Positions 1-6,504 of a DNA stretch of 14,196 bases are shown here, one piece after another. The translations under genes and the position numbers were made by a program. The stretch's first letter is position 1. Each line of letters starts with the position of its first letter. The notes below the pieces were generated by a model, which searched no databases, was not told where the DNA came from, and saw nothing but the letters and a program-made list of their open reading frames with translations. Where the stretch lies: contig CANQVQ010000040.1 of the NCBI GenBank assembly GCA_947627335.1, positions 1 to 14,196 on the forward strand, written 5' to 3'. This stretch comes from an uncultured Clostridia bacterium. Its GTDB lineage: Bacteria > Bacillota > Clostridia > Oscillospirales > CAG-382.

Positions 1-346
1 TGACGCCGTACGCGTCCTCGACCAGACGGGTGCGGTTCACGATCTCGTCGCTGAGCACCTTGGGGCAGGTTTCGTTGTTCTCGTTGCTGCCGATCTCGGT
101 GACGTACGCGTCGTTGAATGCGGCGGTGAAGACCTTGATGGTCTGCCCTTTGAAAGCGTCCGTTTCGACGAGATGTCCTTCGTCGTCCGACGGAGCCGTT
201 CCGCTGACCGCTTCGGACGAATCGGCGGCGGACGTATCGGTTTCGTCCGATTCTTCCGCACAGCCCGCGCAGACCACGGCGCAGAGCAGCGAAAGCAGCA
301 GACAGAGCGCGACGGTCGCCTTGAAACGCGAATGCAGGTGTTTCAT
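1..346 (-). CDS. Solute-binding lipoprotein, N-terminal part (cut by window edge)
   Basis: This is an open frame of 115 codons that starts with ATG at 346 and runs off the left edge, so the C-terminus is missing. The N-terminus is a lipoprotein signal: basic n-region (K2, R7, K9), a Leu/Val/Ala/Cys core, then VCAGC with the probable lipidated Cys at residue 29. The residue at -3 is Cys rather than the usual Leu. A Ser/Thr/Asp/Glu-rich linker covers about residues 30-62. The mature domain begins with GQTIKVFTAAFNDAYVTEI and later reads DEIVNRTRLVEDAYGV. This resembles the opening of Clostridial ABC-transporter sugar-binding proteins, where a 'N R ... V E e .Y.V' stretch is common. The expected role is capture of a sugar or oligosaccharide at the cell surface. 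An AAAGGA ribosome-binding site lies about 10 nt before the ATG. The coding call is firm; the family call is moderate because only a quarter or so of the protein is visible. Confidence 0.8.
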   Translation of the reverse strand, partial: MKHLHSRFKATVALCLLLSLLCAVVCAGCAEESDETDTSAADSSEAVSGTAPSDDEGHLVETDAFKGQTIKVFTAAFNDAYVTEIGSNENNETCPKVLSDEIVNRTRLVEDAYGV

Positions 347-381
347 GGTCAAATGTTCCTTTCTGTTTTTCGTTTCACCCC

Positions 382-410
382 AGTATACCATATTTTCCGC
401 GGAAATGCAA
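382..410 (-). promoter_or_regulatory. Promoter of the solute-binding lipoprotein gene
   Basis: On the minus strand TTGCAT (405-410) is followed by 17 nt and then TATACT (382-387), with an extended -10 TATGG immediately upstream of the -10 box. It lies about 35 nt before the lipoprotein ATG. Spacing and hexamers fit a housekeeping (SigA-type) promoter. Confidence 0.75.
394..405. promoter_or_regulatory. 12-bp perfect palindrome inside the lipoprotein promoter
   Basis: TTTCCGCGGAAA is a perfect palindrome lying almost wholly in the spacer between the -35 and -10 boxes (spacer 388-404). Its position would suit a repressor operator, which would be usual for a sugar-uptake gene. The binding protein is unknown and chance cannot be excluded for a 12-bp site. 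Confidence 0.4.
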
Positions 411-423
411 GTGCAAACGGGAC

Positions 424-472
424 AAAAAATGCAAAAGACCGGCAGTTCCGCGTTCAAACGGAGCTGTCGGTC
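424..472 (-). terminator. Intrinsic terminator of the cohesin-like/dockerin gene
   Basis: On the minus strand, 15 nt after the stop codon, a 14-nt arm (459-472) pairs with 437-450 across an 8-nt loop, with two mismatches (C-A and A-C). It is followed by TTTT, GCA and TTTTTT. The stem is GC-rich and the T run is bipartite, as in a rho-independent terminator. It would also insulate the downstream lipoprotein promoter. Confidence 0.75.
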
Positions 473-487
473 CCGCAGGGCGGACGT

Positions 488-1282
488 TCACGGCAATCGG
501 AAGGTGCCGAGGACGTGCCGCTTGATCATCATGTAATCCGTCGCGTTGACGTCGCCGCTTCGGTTCACGTCCGCGAGCCGAATTTGCTCGTCCGTGAGCC
601 GGAAGGTGCCGAGGACGTGCCGCTTGACCAGCATATAGTCCGACGCGTTGACCTGGTTGTCGTCGGTGACGTCGCCGTAGATGCCGGTCGGGGCGACCAG
701 GTTCAGCCGAAGCGTGAAAGGTTCTTCCGCGACGCGAAGGATGCCGGACGCGGAGGAAAGGGCGTTTTTCGGCAAAACCGTCGGAGAGCCGGGCGTCACC
801 GTGACCGTCGTCGTGACCCCGGACTTGCGCGGGCGGAAGCAAACGGCAAACAGCGTGCCGCTCGAACGGGAGCGGTTGACCGCGCTCCCGGACGTGACGG
901 TGAGTTCGCCCTGCGCCGCCTTGGAAAGGTTGACCGTCGTCACGTCGCCGTCAGGGATCATGGTCCAGCCGTCCGAATAGGCGTCGGTGAAGCAGCAGCC
1001 GGTATTCCGATCGGACTGCGGAGCAGGAACCAGTTCGAGGACCGTCGGGTCCCAGCGGACCGTGACGACGTAGGACGCGATCCCCGTTTCGCCGTTCTCC
1101 GGCGAGAGGTCGACGGCGACGCGGAACAGGTCGGCGTCCGTCCCGCTGCAGGAGATGCTGTCCGTTCGGACGGAGGCGGAGAACTTCGCCTGTGCGGCAG
1201 GCGCGGCGCCGACGGGAACCGAAAACGCGGACAGCAGCGCCAGCGCTACCGCGAGGAAAAGCAATCGTTTTTGGGTTTTGAT
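488..1282 (-). CDS. Secreted cohesin-like domain plus type I dockerin protein
   Basis: The 264-residue form given here starts at the ATC codon at 1282. It has a textbook signal peptide (KTQKR, then LLFLAVALALLSAF, cleavage near VGA-AP). Residues about 33-192 are beta-rich and resemble a cohesin or CBM-like fold: 'FRVAVDLSPENGETGIAS' then 'VVTVRWDPTVLELVP', matching the typical 'valDL ... gi.s...vl.YDPtvLe' opening. Residues 203-261 are a two-repeat dockerin with Ca-binding loops starting at D204 and D238, Asp12 at D215 and D249, and KR at loop positions 17-18 in both. A cohesin-dockerin pair in one chain is the layout of an adaptor scaffoldin; with neither catalytic domain nor anchor visible, an adaptor or structural role is inferred. 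The cohesin call is moderate, the dockerin call firm. Start choice is difficult: the only in-frame ATG (1366) would put a terminator-like hairpin inside the gene, TTG at 1303 has no ribosome-binding site, while AAAAGGGGGG lies 4-7 nt before two ATC codons (1285, 1282). Confidence 0.82.
   Translation of the reverse strand: MKTQKRLLFLAVALALLSAFSVPVGAAPAAQAKFSASVRTDSISCSGTDADLFRVAVDLSPENGETGIASYVVTVRWDPTVLELVPAPQSDRNTGCCFTDAYSDGWTMIPDGDVTTVNLSKAAQGELTVTSGSAVNRSRSSGTLFAVCFRPRKSGVTTTVTVTPGSPTVLPKNALSSASGILRVAEEPFTLRLNLVAPTGIYGDVTDDNQVNASDYMLVKRHVLGTFRLTDEQIRLADVNRSGDVNATDYMMIKRHVLGTFRLP
498..627 (-). repeat. Direct DNA repeat encoding the two dockerin halves
   Basis: Positions 498-525 and 600-627 are identical over 28 nt at an offset of 102 nt (34 codons), the dockerin repeat period. 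Both copies encode the same KRHVLGTFRL segment. A 20-nt piece from 621-640 also recurs at 1393-1412 in the dockerin of the neighbouring phosphodiesterase gene, so dockerin DNA is shared between loci as well as within one. Confidence 0.85.
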
Positions 1283-1289
1283 GATGCAG

Positions 1290-1299
1290 CCCCCCTTTT
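1290..1299 (-). promoter_or_regulatory. Ribosome-binding site pointing to a non-AUG start
   Basis: On the minus strand AAAAGGGGGG lies 4 nt before ATC (1285) and 7 nt before a second ATC (1282), exactly where the signal peptide coding begins. No ATG, GTG or TTG follows it in frame at usable spacing. Confidence 0.55.
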
Positions 1300-1313
1300 G
1301 CAAAGGTTTGTGG

Positions 1314-1342
1314 AAAGAGGGCGTCCGGCGGACGCCCTCTTT
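1314..1342 (-). terminator. Perfect hairpin between the two dockerin genes (terminator or attenuator)
   Basis: The 13-nt arms 1314-1326 and 1330-1342 are perfectly complementary around a 3-nt loop, starting with AAAGAGGGCGTCC on the plus strand. It lies 16 nt past the stop of the phosphodiesterase gene and ahead of the cohesin-like gene. The only T run is the TTT inside the stem, so termination may be partial. No promoter is visible between it and the next gene, which suggests read-through control or mRNA processing rather than a full stop. Confidence 0.65.
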
Positions 1343-1358
1343 CGATTTGGGTTGGGAA

Positions 1359-4300
1359 TTACGCAAAGAGGTTGAAGCTTCTCAGCACATGACGCTTGAC
1401 CAGCATATAGTCGTTCGCGTTGATGTCCTCGTCCGCCTTGACGTTTCCGGCGAGCTTCTGGAGGTCGGTGAGCTCAAACGTGCCGAGCGCACCGCGCTTG
1501 AGGAGCATATAGTCGAACACTTCGACCTTGCCGTTGCCGTTCAGGTCGCCGCGGACGATGATGGTCGCCTTCTGACCCTTGTACTCGATCACGTAGCCGT
1601 TGCCGATGGCGTCGACGTCGGTGACTTCGTTGCCTTCCGCGTCATAGAGCTTCGCGTTTTTCGCGTCCGCGATGGCGAGCAGGAAGTCCTCCGAGGAGGT
1701 CATTTCCGCAACGCCGGTCAGCAGGTCGCCCTCGAGCGTGTAATCCGTGCTGTTGAGCGTCAGGCCGTCGAGTTCGCCGACCTTGACGGTGACCGGCTGG
1801 GTGTACAGCGTGTACTTGGTCATGCCGTCCGGCATGGTCGCTTCGTAGGAGACCAGGACCGTCGCTTCCCCGTCTTTCTTCGCGGTGAGCGTGCCGTCCT
1901 CGTTGATCTCGACGACGCCGTCGTTATCGAGTTCGGTGACCTTGATCGCCGAGCCGATGGCGGTGGTGCCGTTGCCGTAGGTGACCGCCTGGGCGTTGAT
2001 CGTGAGCTTGTCGTCCGCGACCGCGTAGACGGTTTCCGGCGCGGTGACGGTCTTGACCACGGTCTTGAAGTACGCCGCATCGTTGGTCGTAAGACCGTTC
2101 ATGCCGGCGAGGAACATCTGGTTGACGGTCGCACGGACGCTGGAAGAATAGGTCCAGGTCCAGAACGTCATGCCGCGGTCGCCCGCGTCACGGATGTATT
2201 CCGCATTGATGCCGCCGTAGGACGGACCCATCGTGCCGTTGCAGTTGAGCGCACTGGTCTGGAGCGAGTAGTAGCCGTTGAGGATCGCGGTCGGATCCGT
2301 GCTGGCGACGACCGTGCCGCCGAGCAGGTCGGCGCAGGTGTTCAGCTCTTGCTTAATGAGGCGAACCTGATTGGCGTAGAAGCTGATGTAGACGACCTGG
2401 TCTTCCATTTCGTATTTCTTGACCAGTTCGGCGGTCTTTTTCGGCAGATCCGCCTGATCTTCCTTCAGTTCGCAGAGGATCTTGATGTCCTTGCCCTGGA
2501 ATTCCTTGAGCATTTCCTCGAAGGTCGGGATCGGTTCGTCCGTGCCGTCGAGCGTGTAGGAACGAAGCTCTTCGTAGGTCTTGTCGTGGATGTAGCCGGT
2601 GCCGGCGGTGGTGCGGTCGATGGTGTCGTCATGCATGACCATGATGACGCCGTCCTTGGAAAGGTGCACGTCGGTTTCGAGGTTATCCACGCCTTCTCTG
2701 TAGGCTGCTCTGTAGGCGGCCATGGAGTTTTCCGCGTACTTTTCGGAGTAGCCTCTGTGCGCGGTGTAGACCGAGGTGCGGGTCAGGGAGTTTTCCGCGG
2801 TAAAGAGCTTGGTTTCCGCTTCCGAAACCAGCGCGTAGTTGTCGGAAATGACCGCATTCGCGCCGGAAGCGAGCAGATATGCCGCCTGGGTATTGGTGGT
2901 GACATCCGTGCCGAGCGCCCAGACGGAAAGCTGGAACTGCTGCAGCACCGCGACGTTCTCCTTGGTCGCGAGCGCGTACGGGAGCAGGATGCCCTGCGCG
3001 TTTGCGCCGGCAGCCGTCTGGTACGCGGCGAACCGCTCGTCGGCGGTCATGGTTTCCGCCGTGACTTCGTAGATACCGCGGAGGTTCGCAGGTCTCTGCG
3101 CACGGGCGGATTTCAGAAGTTCGGCATCCGGCGTGACGACCGCGGCTTCCGGAACCAGCGTGCTCTTGAGCGCCGTGACCAGATTGGTCAGCTGCGCGTC
3201 GGTGGTGATGCGGAATTCCGGAATGATCTTCTTGTCATAGCAGGTCGTCAGATAGGTCTCGAAGTTTTCGACGGTAACGTCGTCCGCGACGTTCAGCAGG
3301 ACCGCGACCGGGAGCTTCTCGGCGTTGACGATCGCGTTGAACGCGGCTTCGTCCTTCGCGTACGCCTGGTCGGACACATAGCTGGTGATATTGGTTTGCG
3401 GACGGTTTGCGCTGGTATCGATCAGCTTATCCCGCTCCGGCATTTTTTCCGGCGCCTGCTCCATCACGGTGACCTTGATGGAATCCACGTTCAGAACGCC
3501 CTGGTCGGAGACAAGACCGAGCAGACCGGTGGTCTCTTTGTGCTGCGTGCCTTGCAGCTTGGAGATGTCCTCCACATAAATGACCCGTTCCCCGTCCACC
3601 GAGAAGGCGGCGGAACCGCCGAAGAGGTTGAGGGTGAGGTTGTGGTAACCGGAGGTCATGTCCAGCGCATAGGAGACGCGCAGGTCTTCCTTGGCGTTAA
3701 CGTAGGGATATTCCCATACGCCGTTGTACATTCCCGAGAATTCGATGGTTTGCGTTGCGGAGTTGGCACGGACGGTAATGTGGCGCTCCTCTTTGTAGGT
3801 GCCGTCGTCCCGCACGTGGAACATGATGGCGCTCCAGCGGGCGGAGTTGGCAACTTCCGTCTGGCTGGCGCTCATGGTGATGGCGTAATCGCCGAAGTCG
3901 CCCAGCCATTTCGGGAGCATGAGCTTGGACTGTCCGATGCCCGTCGCGCCCAGATGCAGAGCGCCGTCGGAGACGCTGTACGGGGAATCGCCGTTGGTTT
4001 GATTTTTCGCTTCGATCCAGCCGTCTGCGACGAGGGAATCGGTGGTAGCCGAATCAAAATCGTTTTCGTACAGGACGTATTCGGTTTCGTCCGGATTCTT
4101 TGCGACCACATAGACGTTTTTGGTGGTCTCCCCGGCGGTCGCGGTCAGCGCCGTCACGCCTTTTTCGTTCGGCGTGAAGGAAGTAACGGGGGTTTCGCCG
4201 TTCTTCCATGTGATGTCACCGGCGTTGAGGGTGGTGTCTGCATCGACCTGAACGCTGACTTTCGTCAGATCGATTTCCGTGCCCACGTCAACGGTCAATG

Positions 4301-4427
4301 CCGGGTTGGTGTAGGTCAGGGTGATTTCGGCAAATTCCGCCGCAGTCGCGGGGACGGAAAGGGACGAAACGACCGTTGCCAGCATCAACACGGTGAGCAG
4401 GACGGAAAGAATGCGTTTTGCTTTCAT
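1359..4427 (-). CDS. Secreted glycerophosphodiester phosphodiesterase with C-terminal dockerin
   Basis: The protein has 1022 residues. Signal peptide 1-30 (KAKR, hydrophobic core, PATAA) is followed by an Ig-like segment (about 34-110) and a jelly-roll/LamG-like segment (about 117-323, 'ENDFDSATTDSL.ADGWI'). Next comes a degenerate phosphodiesterase-like barrel (about 330-545) without HR, ExD or catalytic His motifs. A complete GDPD domain spans about 552-790: AHRG (H557, R558), E-x-D at E584 and D586, HDD with catalytic His H599, E653, and FWTWT near 755-759. A bacterial Ig-like domain (about 792-885), a linker domain and a dockerin (960-1020; loops at D961 and N995, KR at 977-978 and 1011-1012) complete it. 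The known family reaction is hydrolysis of glycerophosphodiesters to glycerol-3-phosphate and an alcohol; an extracellular teichoic-acid or phospholipid-derived substrate is inferred. ATG 4427 follows AAAGGAG at 9 nt. It sits 48 nt after murQ with no terminator, so the two are probably cotranscribed. Confidence 0.93.
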   Translation of the reverse strand: MKAKRILSVLLTVLMLATVVSSLSVPATAAEFAEITLTYTNPALTVDVGTEIDLTKVSVQVDADTTLNAGDITWKNGETPVTSFTPNEKGVTALTATAGETTKNVYVVAKNPDETEYVLYENDFDSATTDSLVADGWIEAKNQTNGDSPYSVSDGALHLGATGIGQSKLMLPKWLGDFGDYAITMSASQTEVANSARWSAIMFHVRDDGTYKEERHITVRANSATQTIEFSGMYNGVWEYPYVNAKEDLRVSYALDMTSGYHNLTLNLFGGSAAFSVDGERVIYVEDISKLQGTQHKETTGLLGLVSDQGVLNVDSIKVTVMEQAPEKMPERDKLIDTSANRPQTNITSYVSDQAYAKDEAAFNAIVNAEKLPVAVLLNVADDVTVENFETYLTTCYDKKIIPEFRITTDAQLTNLVTALKSTLVPEAAVVTPDAELLKSARAQRPANLRGIYEVTAETMTADERFAAYQTAAGANAQGILLPYALATKENVAVLQQFQLSVWALGTDVTTNTQAAYLLASGANAVISDNYALVSEAETKLFTAENSLTRTSVYTAHRGYSEKYAENSMAAYRAAYREGVDNLETDVHLSKDGVIMVMHDDTIDRTTAGTGYIHDKTYEELRSYTLDGTDEPIPTFEEMLKEFQGKDIKILCELKEDQADLPKKTAELVKKYEMEDQVVYISFYANQVRLIKQELNTCADLLGGTVVASTDPTAILNGYYSLQTSALNCNGTMGPSYGGINAEYIRDAGDRGMTFWTWTYSSSVRATVNQMFLAGMNGLTTNDAAYFKTVVKTVTAPETVYAVADDKLTINAQAVTYGNGTTAIGSAIKVTELDNDGVVEINEDGTLTAKKDGEATVLVSYEATMPDGMTKYTLYTQPVTVKVGELDGLTLNSTDYTLEGDLLTGVAEMTSSEDFLLAIADAKNAKLYDAEGNEVTDVDAIGNGYVIEYKGQKATIIVRGDLNGNGKVEVFDYMLLKRGALGTFELTDLQKLAGNVKADEDINANDYMLVKRHVLRSFNLFA

Positions 4428-4475
4428 TGTTGAGAACTCCTTTTCTGTGATTTTTATCTGTTTTTTCTTTTTTTT

Positions 4476-5330
4476 CTACGTTTCACGGGACCCGGACGGC
4501 TTTGCGTCCGCTTCGATCGCGTCCATCGCGTCGGCGATGACGTTGTGCGCCTTTTCCAGCTCGCTCGCCGCACGTTCGGGGGCGCAGCCGGTCCTTTGGC
4601 AGATCATGCGGATCGCCCGATCGACCAGCTTGCGGTTAGACGGGATCATGTACGCCATATCGTTCCCGCGCACCCGTCCGAAGCGGACCATGCCGCCGGT
4701 CGAGAGCATATTGAGGATCATTTTCTGCGCCGTGCCGGCTTTCATGCGGGTCGAACCGCTGATGACCTCGGGACCGACCTCGGCGATGATCGCCAGGTCC
4801 GAAAGCGGGATCAGGTCGCTGCCGCGATTGCAGGAGATGCAGACGGTCTTCGCTCCGCACGACCGCGCATACCGCAGCGCGCCCTTGACGCATTCCGCCG
4901 ACCCGCTCGCGGAGATCGCGACGAGCAGATCCGCTTCGCCGAACGCGTATTCCCCGCGCAGCAGGCAGACCAGACTGTCCGGGTCGTCCTCGGCGTCCTC
5001 GGAAGGATGGATCAGCGCACTGGTTCCGCCCGCCATCAGACCGATGACGCGGTCCTGCAAGCCGTACGTCGGCGGGATCTCCGCAGCGTCCACCACGCCG
5101 AGCCGACCGGACGTCCCCGCGCCGCAGTAGAACACGCGTCCGTCCGCACGCAGCGCGCCGGCGAACAGCTCGATCCCCTCGGCGACCTGCGGCAGGCAGC
5201 GCTCCACCGCGAGCGCGACGGTTTGATCCTCCCGGTTGATCAGCCGGGCGATCCCGAGCGCGTCCATCCTGTCGATAGACGCGGCGGCGGAATTTTCGCC
5301 TTCCGTTGCGAGCTTGCCGAAATCTGCCAT
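4476..5330 (-). CDS. murQ: N-acetylmuramic acid 6-phosphate etherase (MurQ)
   Basis: The 284-residue product has the expected length and motifs of MurQ: the N-terminal 'ASID..DA....LINREDQTVALAV', the SIS-domain phosphosugar loop GAGTSGRLG (70-78), DAAEIPPT with likely catalytic E84, DAEDD with likely E114, and VGPEVISGSTRMKAGTAQK (185-203). The family cleaves the lactyl ether of MurNAc-6-phosphate in the cytoplasm to GlcNAc-6-phosphate and D-lactate, in peptidoglycan recycling. The usual ASGRTPYV segment reads ASGSAECV here, a mild divergence. ATG at 5330 is chosen over the upstream TTG at 5336 because AAAGGG lies at better spacing. No MurNAc transporter or MurNAc kinase is visible beside it. 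It is the first gene of the leftward unit and shares it with two secreted dockerin proteins. Its promoter carries a 20-bp inverted repeat over the -35 box. Confidence 0.95.
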   Translation of the reverse strand: MADFGKLATEGENSAAASIDRMDALGIARLINREDQTVALAVERCLPQVAEGIELFAGALRADGRVFYCGAGTSGRLGVVDAAEIPPTYGLQDRVIGLMAGGTSALIHPSEDAEDDPDSLVCLLRGEYAFGEADLLVAISASGSAECVKGALRYARSCGAKTVCISCNRGSDLIPLSDLAIIAEVGPEVISGSTRMKAGTAQKMILNMLSTGGMVRFGRVRGNDMAYMIPSNRKLVDRAIRMICQRTGCAPERAASELEKAHNVIADAMDAIEADAKPSGSRET

Positions 5331-5380
5331 TTGCAACCCTTTCTGGCGCCGAAAAACGGTATCGGAACCGGTACGAGTTT

Positions 5381-5409
5381 ATTTTAACACAGAAGAAACG
5401 ATTTGTCAA
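5381..5409 (-). promoter_or_regulatory. murQ operon promoter
   Basis: On the minus strand TTGACA (5404-5409), 17 nt and TAAAAT (5381-5386), with TGTGT directly before the -10 box. This is close to consensus and lies about 50 nt before the murQ ATG. It faces away from the glycosyltransferase promoter. Confidence 0.85.
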
Positions 5410-5415
5410 TCGTTT
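5396..5415. promoter_or_regulatory. Inverted repeat over the murQ -35 box (operator candidate)
   Basis: Half-sites AAACGATT (5396-5403) and AATCGTTT (5408-5415) are perfect complements around TGTC. The repeat covers the whole -35 hexamer, so a bound dimer would block RNA polymerase. A MurR/RpiR-type or LacI-type regulator is possible; none is encoded in this window. Confidence 0.6.
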
Positions 5416-5451
5416 TTGCAATTTCTTTTCGGAAAAATGTCTTAAAACCCG

Positions 5452-5480
5452 TTGACAAAAAAAGGGAGATATGGTAGTAT
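5452..5480 (+). promoter_or_regulatory. Promoter of the glycosyltransferase operon
   Basis: TTGACA (5452-5457), 17 nt, TAGTAT (5475-5480), with extended -10 TATGG at 5470-5474. It lies about 38 nt before the chosen ATG. Confidence 0.8.
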
Positions 5481-5500
5481 TGAATAAAGCAGATCAGGGA

Positions 5501-5508
5501 AGGGGGAG
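5501..5508 (+). promoter_or_regulatory. Ribosome-binding site choosing ATG 5518
   Basis: AGGGGGAG ends 3 nt before GTG 5512 but 9 nt before ATG 5518. The spacing favours the ATG. Confidence 0.6.
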
Positions 5509-5517
5509 AGCGTGAAA

Positions 5518-6504
5518 ATGGCGGAGCAAAAACAGGGAAAACCGTGCATCAGCGTCATGGTTCCCTGCTATAATGAGGAAGAATCCTTGCCGCTTTTCCG
5601 CACGGAGATCTGTCGGGTGATGGAGCTGATGCCCCAGTACGCGTTCGAAGTGATCCTCGTCGACGACGGGTCGCGGGACGGGACGCTCGGACTGATGCGG
5701 CAGGCAGCGGCGGAGGACGAGCGGTTCCGTTACGTCTCGTTCACCCGCAATTTCGGCAAGGAGGCGGCGATGTACGCCGCTTTGCAGGCGTCCCGCGGGG
5801 ATTACGTCGTCTATATGGACGCGGACCTGCAGGACCCGCCGGCGCTTTTGCCGCAGATGATGGAAAAACTCGAACAGGACGAAACGCTCGACAGCGTCGG
5901 CACCCGTCGAAGCTCCCGCAAGGGCGAACCGCCGATCCGCAGTTTCTTCGCAAATCTGTTCTACCGCATGATCAACCGCATTTCCGACGTCCGGCTGATC
6001 CCCGCCGCACGGGATTACCGGCTCATGACCCGCCGTATGGCGGATTCGGTGCTGTCGCTGTGCGAGTACAATCGGTTCTCCAAGGGCATTTTCGAGTGGG
6101 TCGGCTATCGGACGGAATGGATCTCCTATGAGAATATCGAACGTTCCGCCGGAAAGACCAAATTTTCCTTCTGGAAGCTGTTCAAGTATTCGCTGGAGTG
6201 CATCGTCGCGTTTTCGACGGCGCCGCTCGCGATCGCGTCTGTGATGGGCGTGGTGTTCTGCTTTGCGGCGTTCGTGGGGATCCTCGTCATCATCATCCGT
6301 GCGCTGCTCGGCGTGTCGTCCGCGTTCGGCTGGCCGTCCATGATGTGCGTCATCCTGTTTGTCGGCGGGATGTTGGAGCTGTCCATCGGGATTTTGGGCG
6401 AATACCTGTCGAAGGCGTACCTTGAGACCAAGCGGCGTCCGATCTACCTCGCACGGGAAACGGAGGAGGACCTGCGGAAGAAGCGGGAGAAGGAAGGCGA
6501 CTGA
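5518..6504 (+). CDS. Membrane-anchored family 2 glycosyltransferase (GtrB/DPM1-like)
   Basis: The 328-residue protein has an N-terminal GT-A domain: ISVMVPCYNEEESL (11-24), nucleotide-binding VDDGSRDGT (48-56), TRNFGKEAAM (77-85), and metal/acceptor motif DADLQDPP (101-108). Two membrane segments follow at about 236-262 and 272-294, then a basic tail rich in K, R and E. This layout fits polyprenyl-phosphate glycosyltransferases, which move a sugar from a nucleotide donor to undecaprenyl phosphate at the inner face of the membrane for later wall or glycan decoration. The exact sugar cannot be read from sequence. It is first in a rightward four-gene operon, and its TGA abuts the ATG of the next gene. 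GTG 5512 is an alternative start. Confidence 0.93.
   Translation: MAEQKQGKPCISVMVPCYNEEESLPLFRTEICRVMELMPQYAFEVILVDDGSRDGTLGLMRQAAAEDERFRYVSFTRNFGKEAAMYAALQASRGDYVVYMDADLQDPPALLPQMMEKLEQDETLDSVGTRRSSRKGEPPIRSFFANLFYRMINRISDVRLIPAARDYRLMTRRMADSVLSLCEYNRFSKGIFEWVGYRTEWISYENIERSAGKTKFSFWKLFKYSLECIVAFSTAPLAIASVMGVVFCFAAFVGILVIIIRALLGVSSAFGWPSMMCVILFVGGMLELSIGILGEYLSKAYLETKRRPIYLARETEEDLRKKREKEGD

Noticed and set aside
498..627. Tandem repeat considered as a CRISPR or structural DNA repeat
   Set aside because: Only two copies, in frame, encoding the two halves of a dockerin.
173..1375. Plus-strand frame of 400 codons across the lipoprotein and cohesin-like genes
   Set aside because: It crosses a promoter and a terminator of the minus-strand genes, and its sequence is low-complexity Arg/Asp/Val.
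1155..4433. Open frame of 1092 codons on the plus strand opposite the GDPD-dockerin gene
   Set aside because: It is antisense to a gene with signal peptide, catalytic motifs and dockerin. Its Arg/Val/Asp/Gly-rich composition without recognisable domains is typical of the complement of a high-GC gene.
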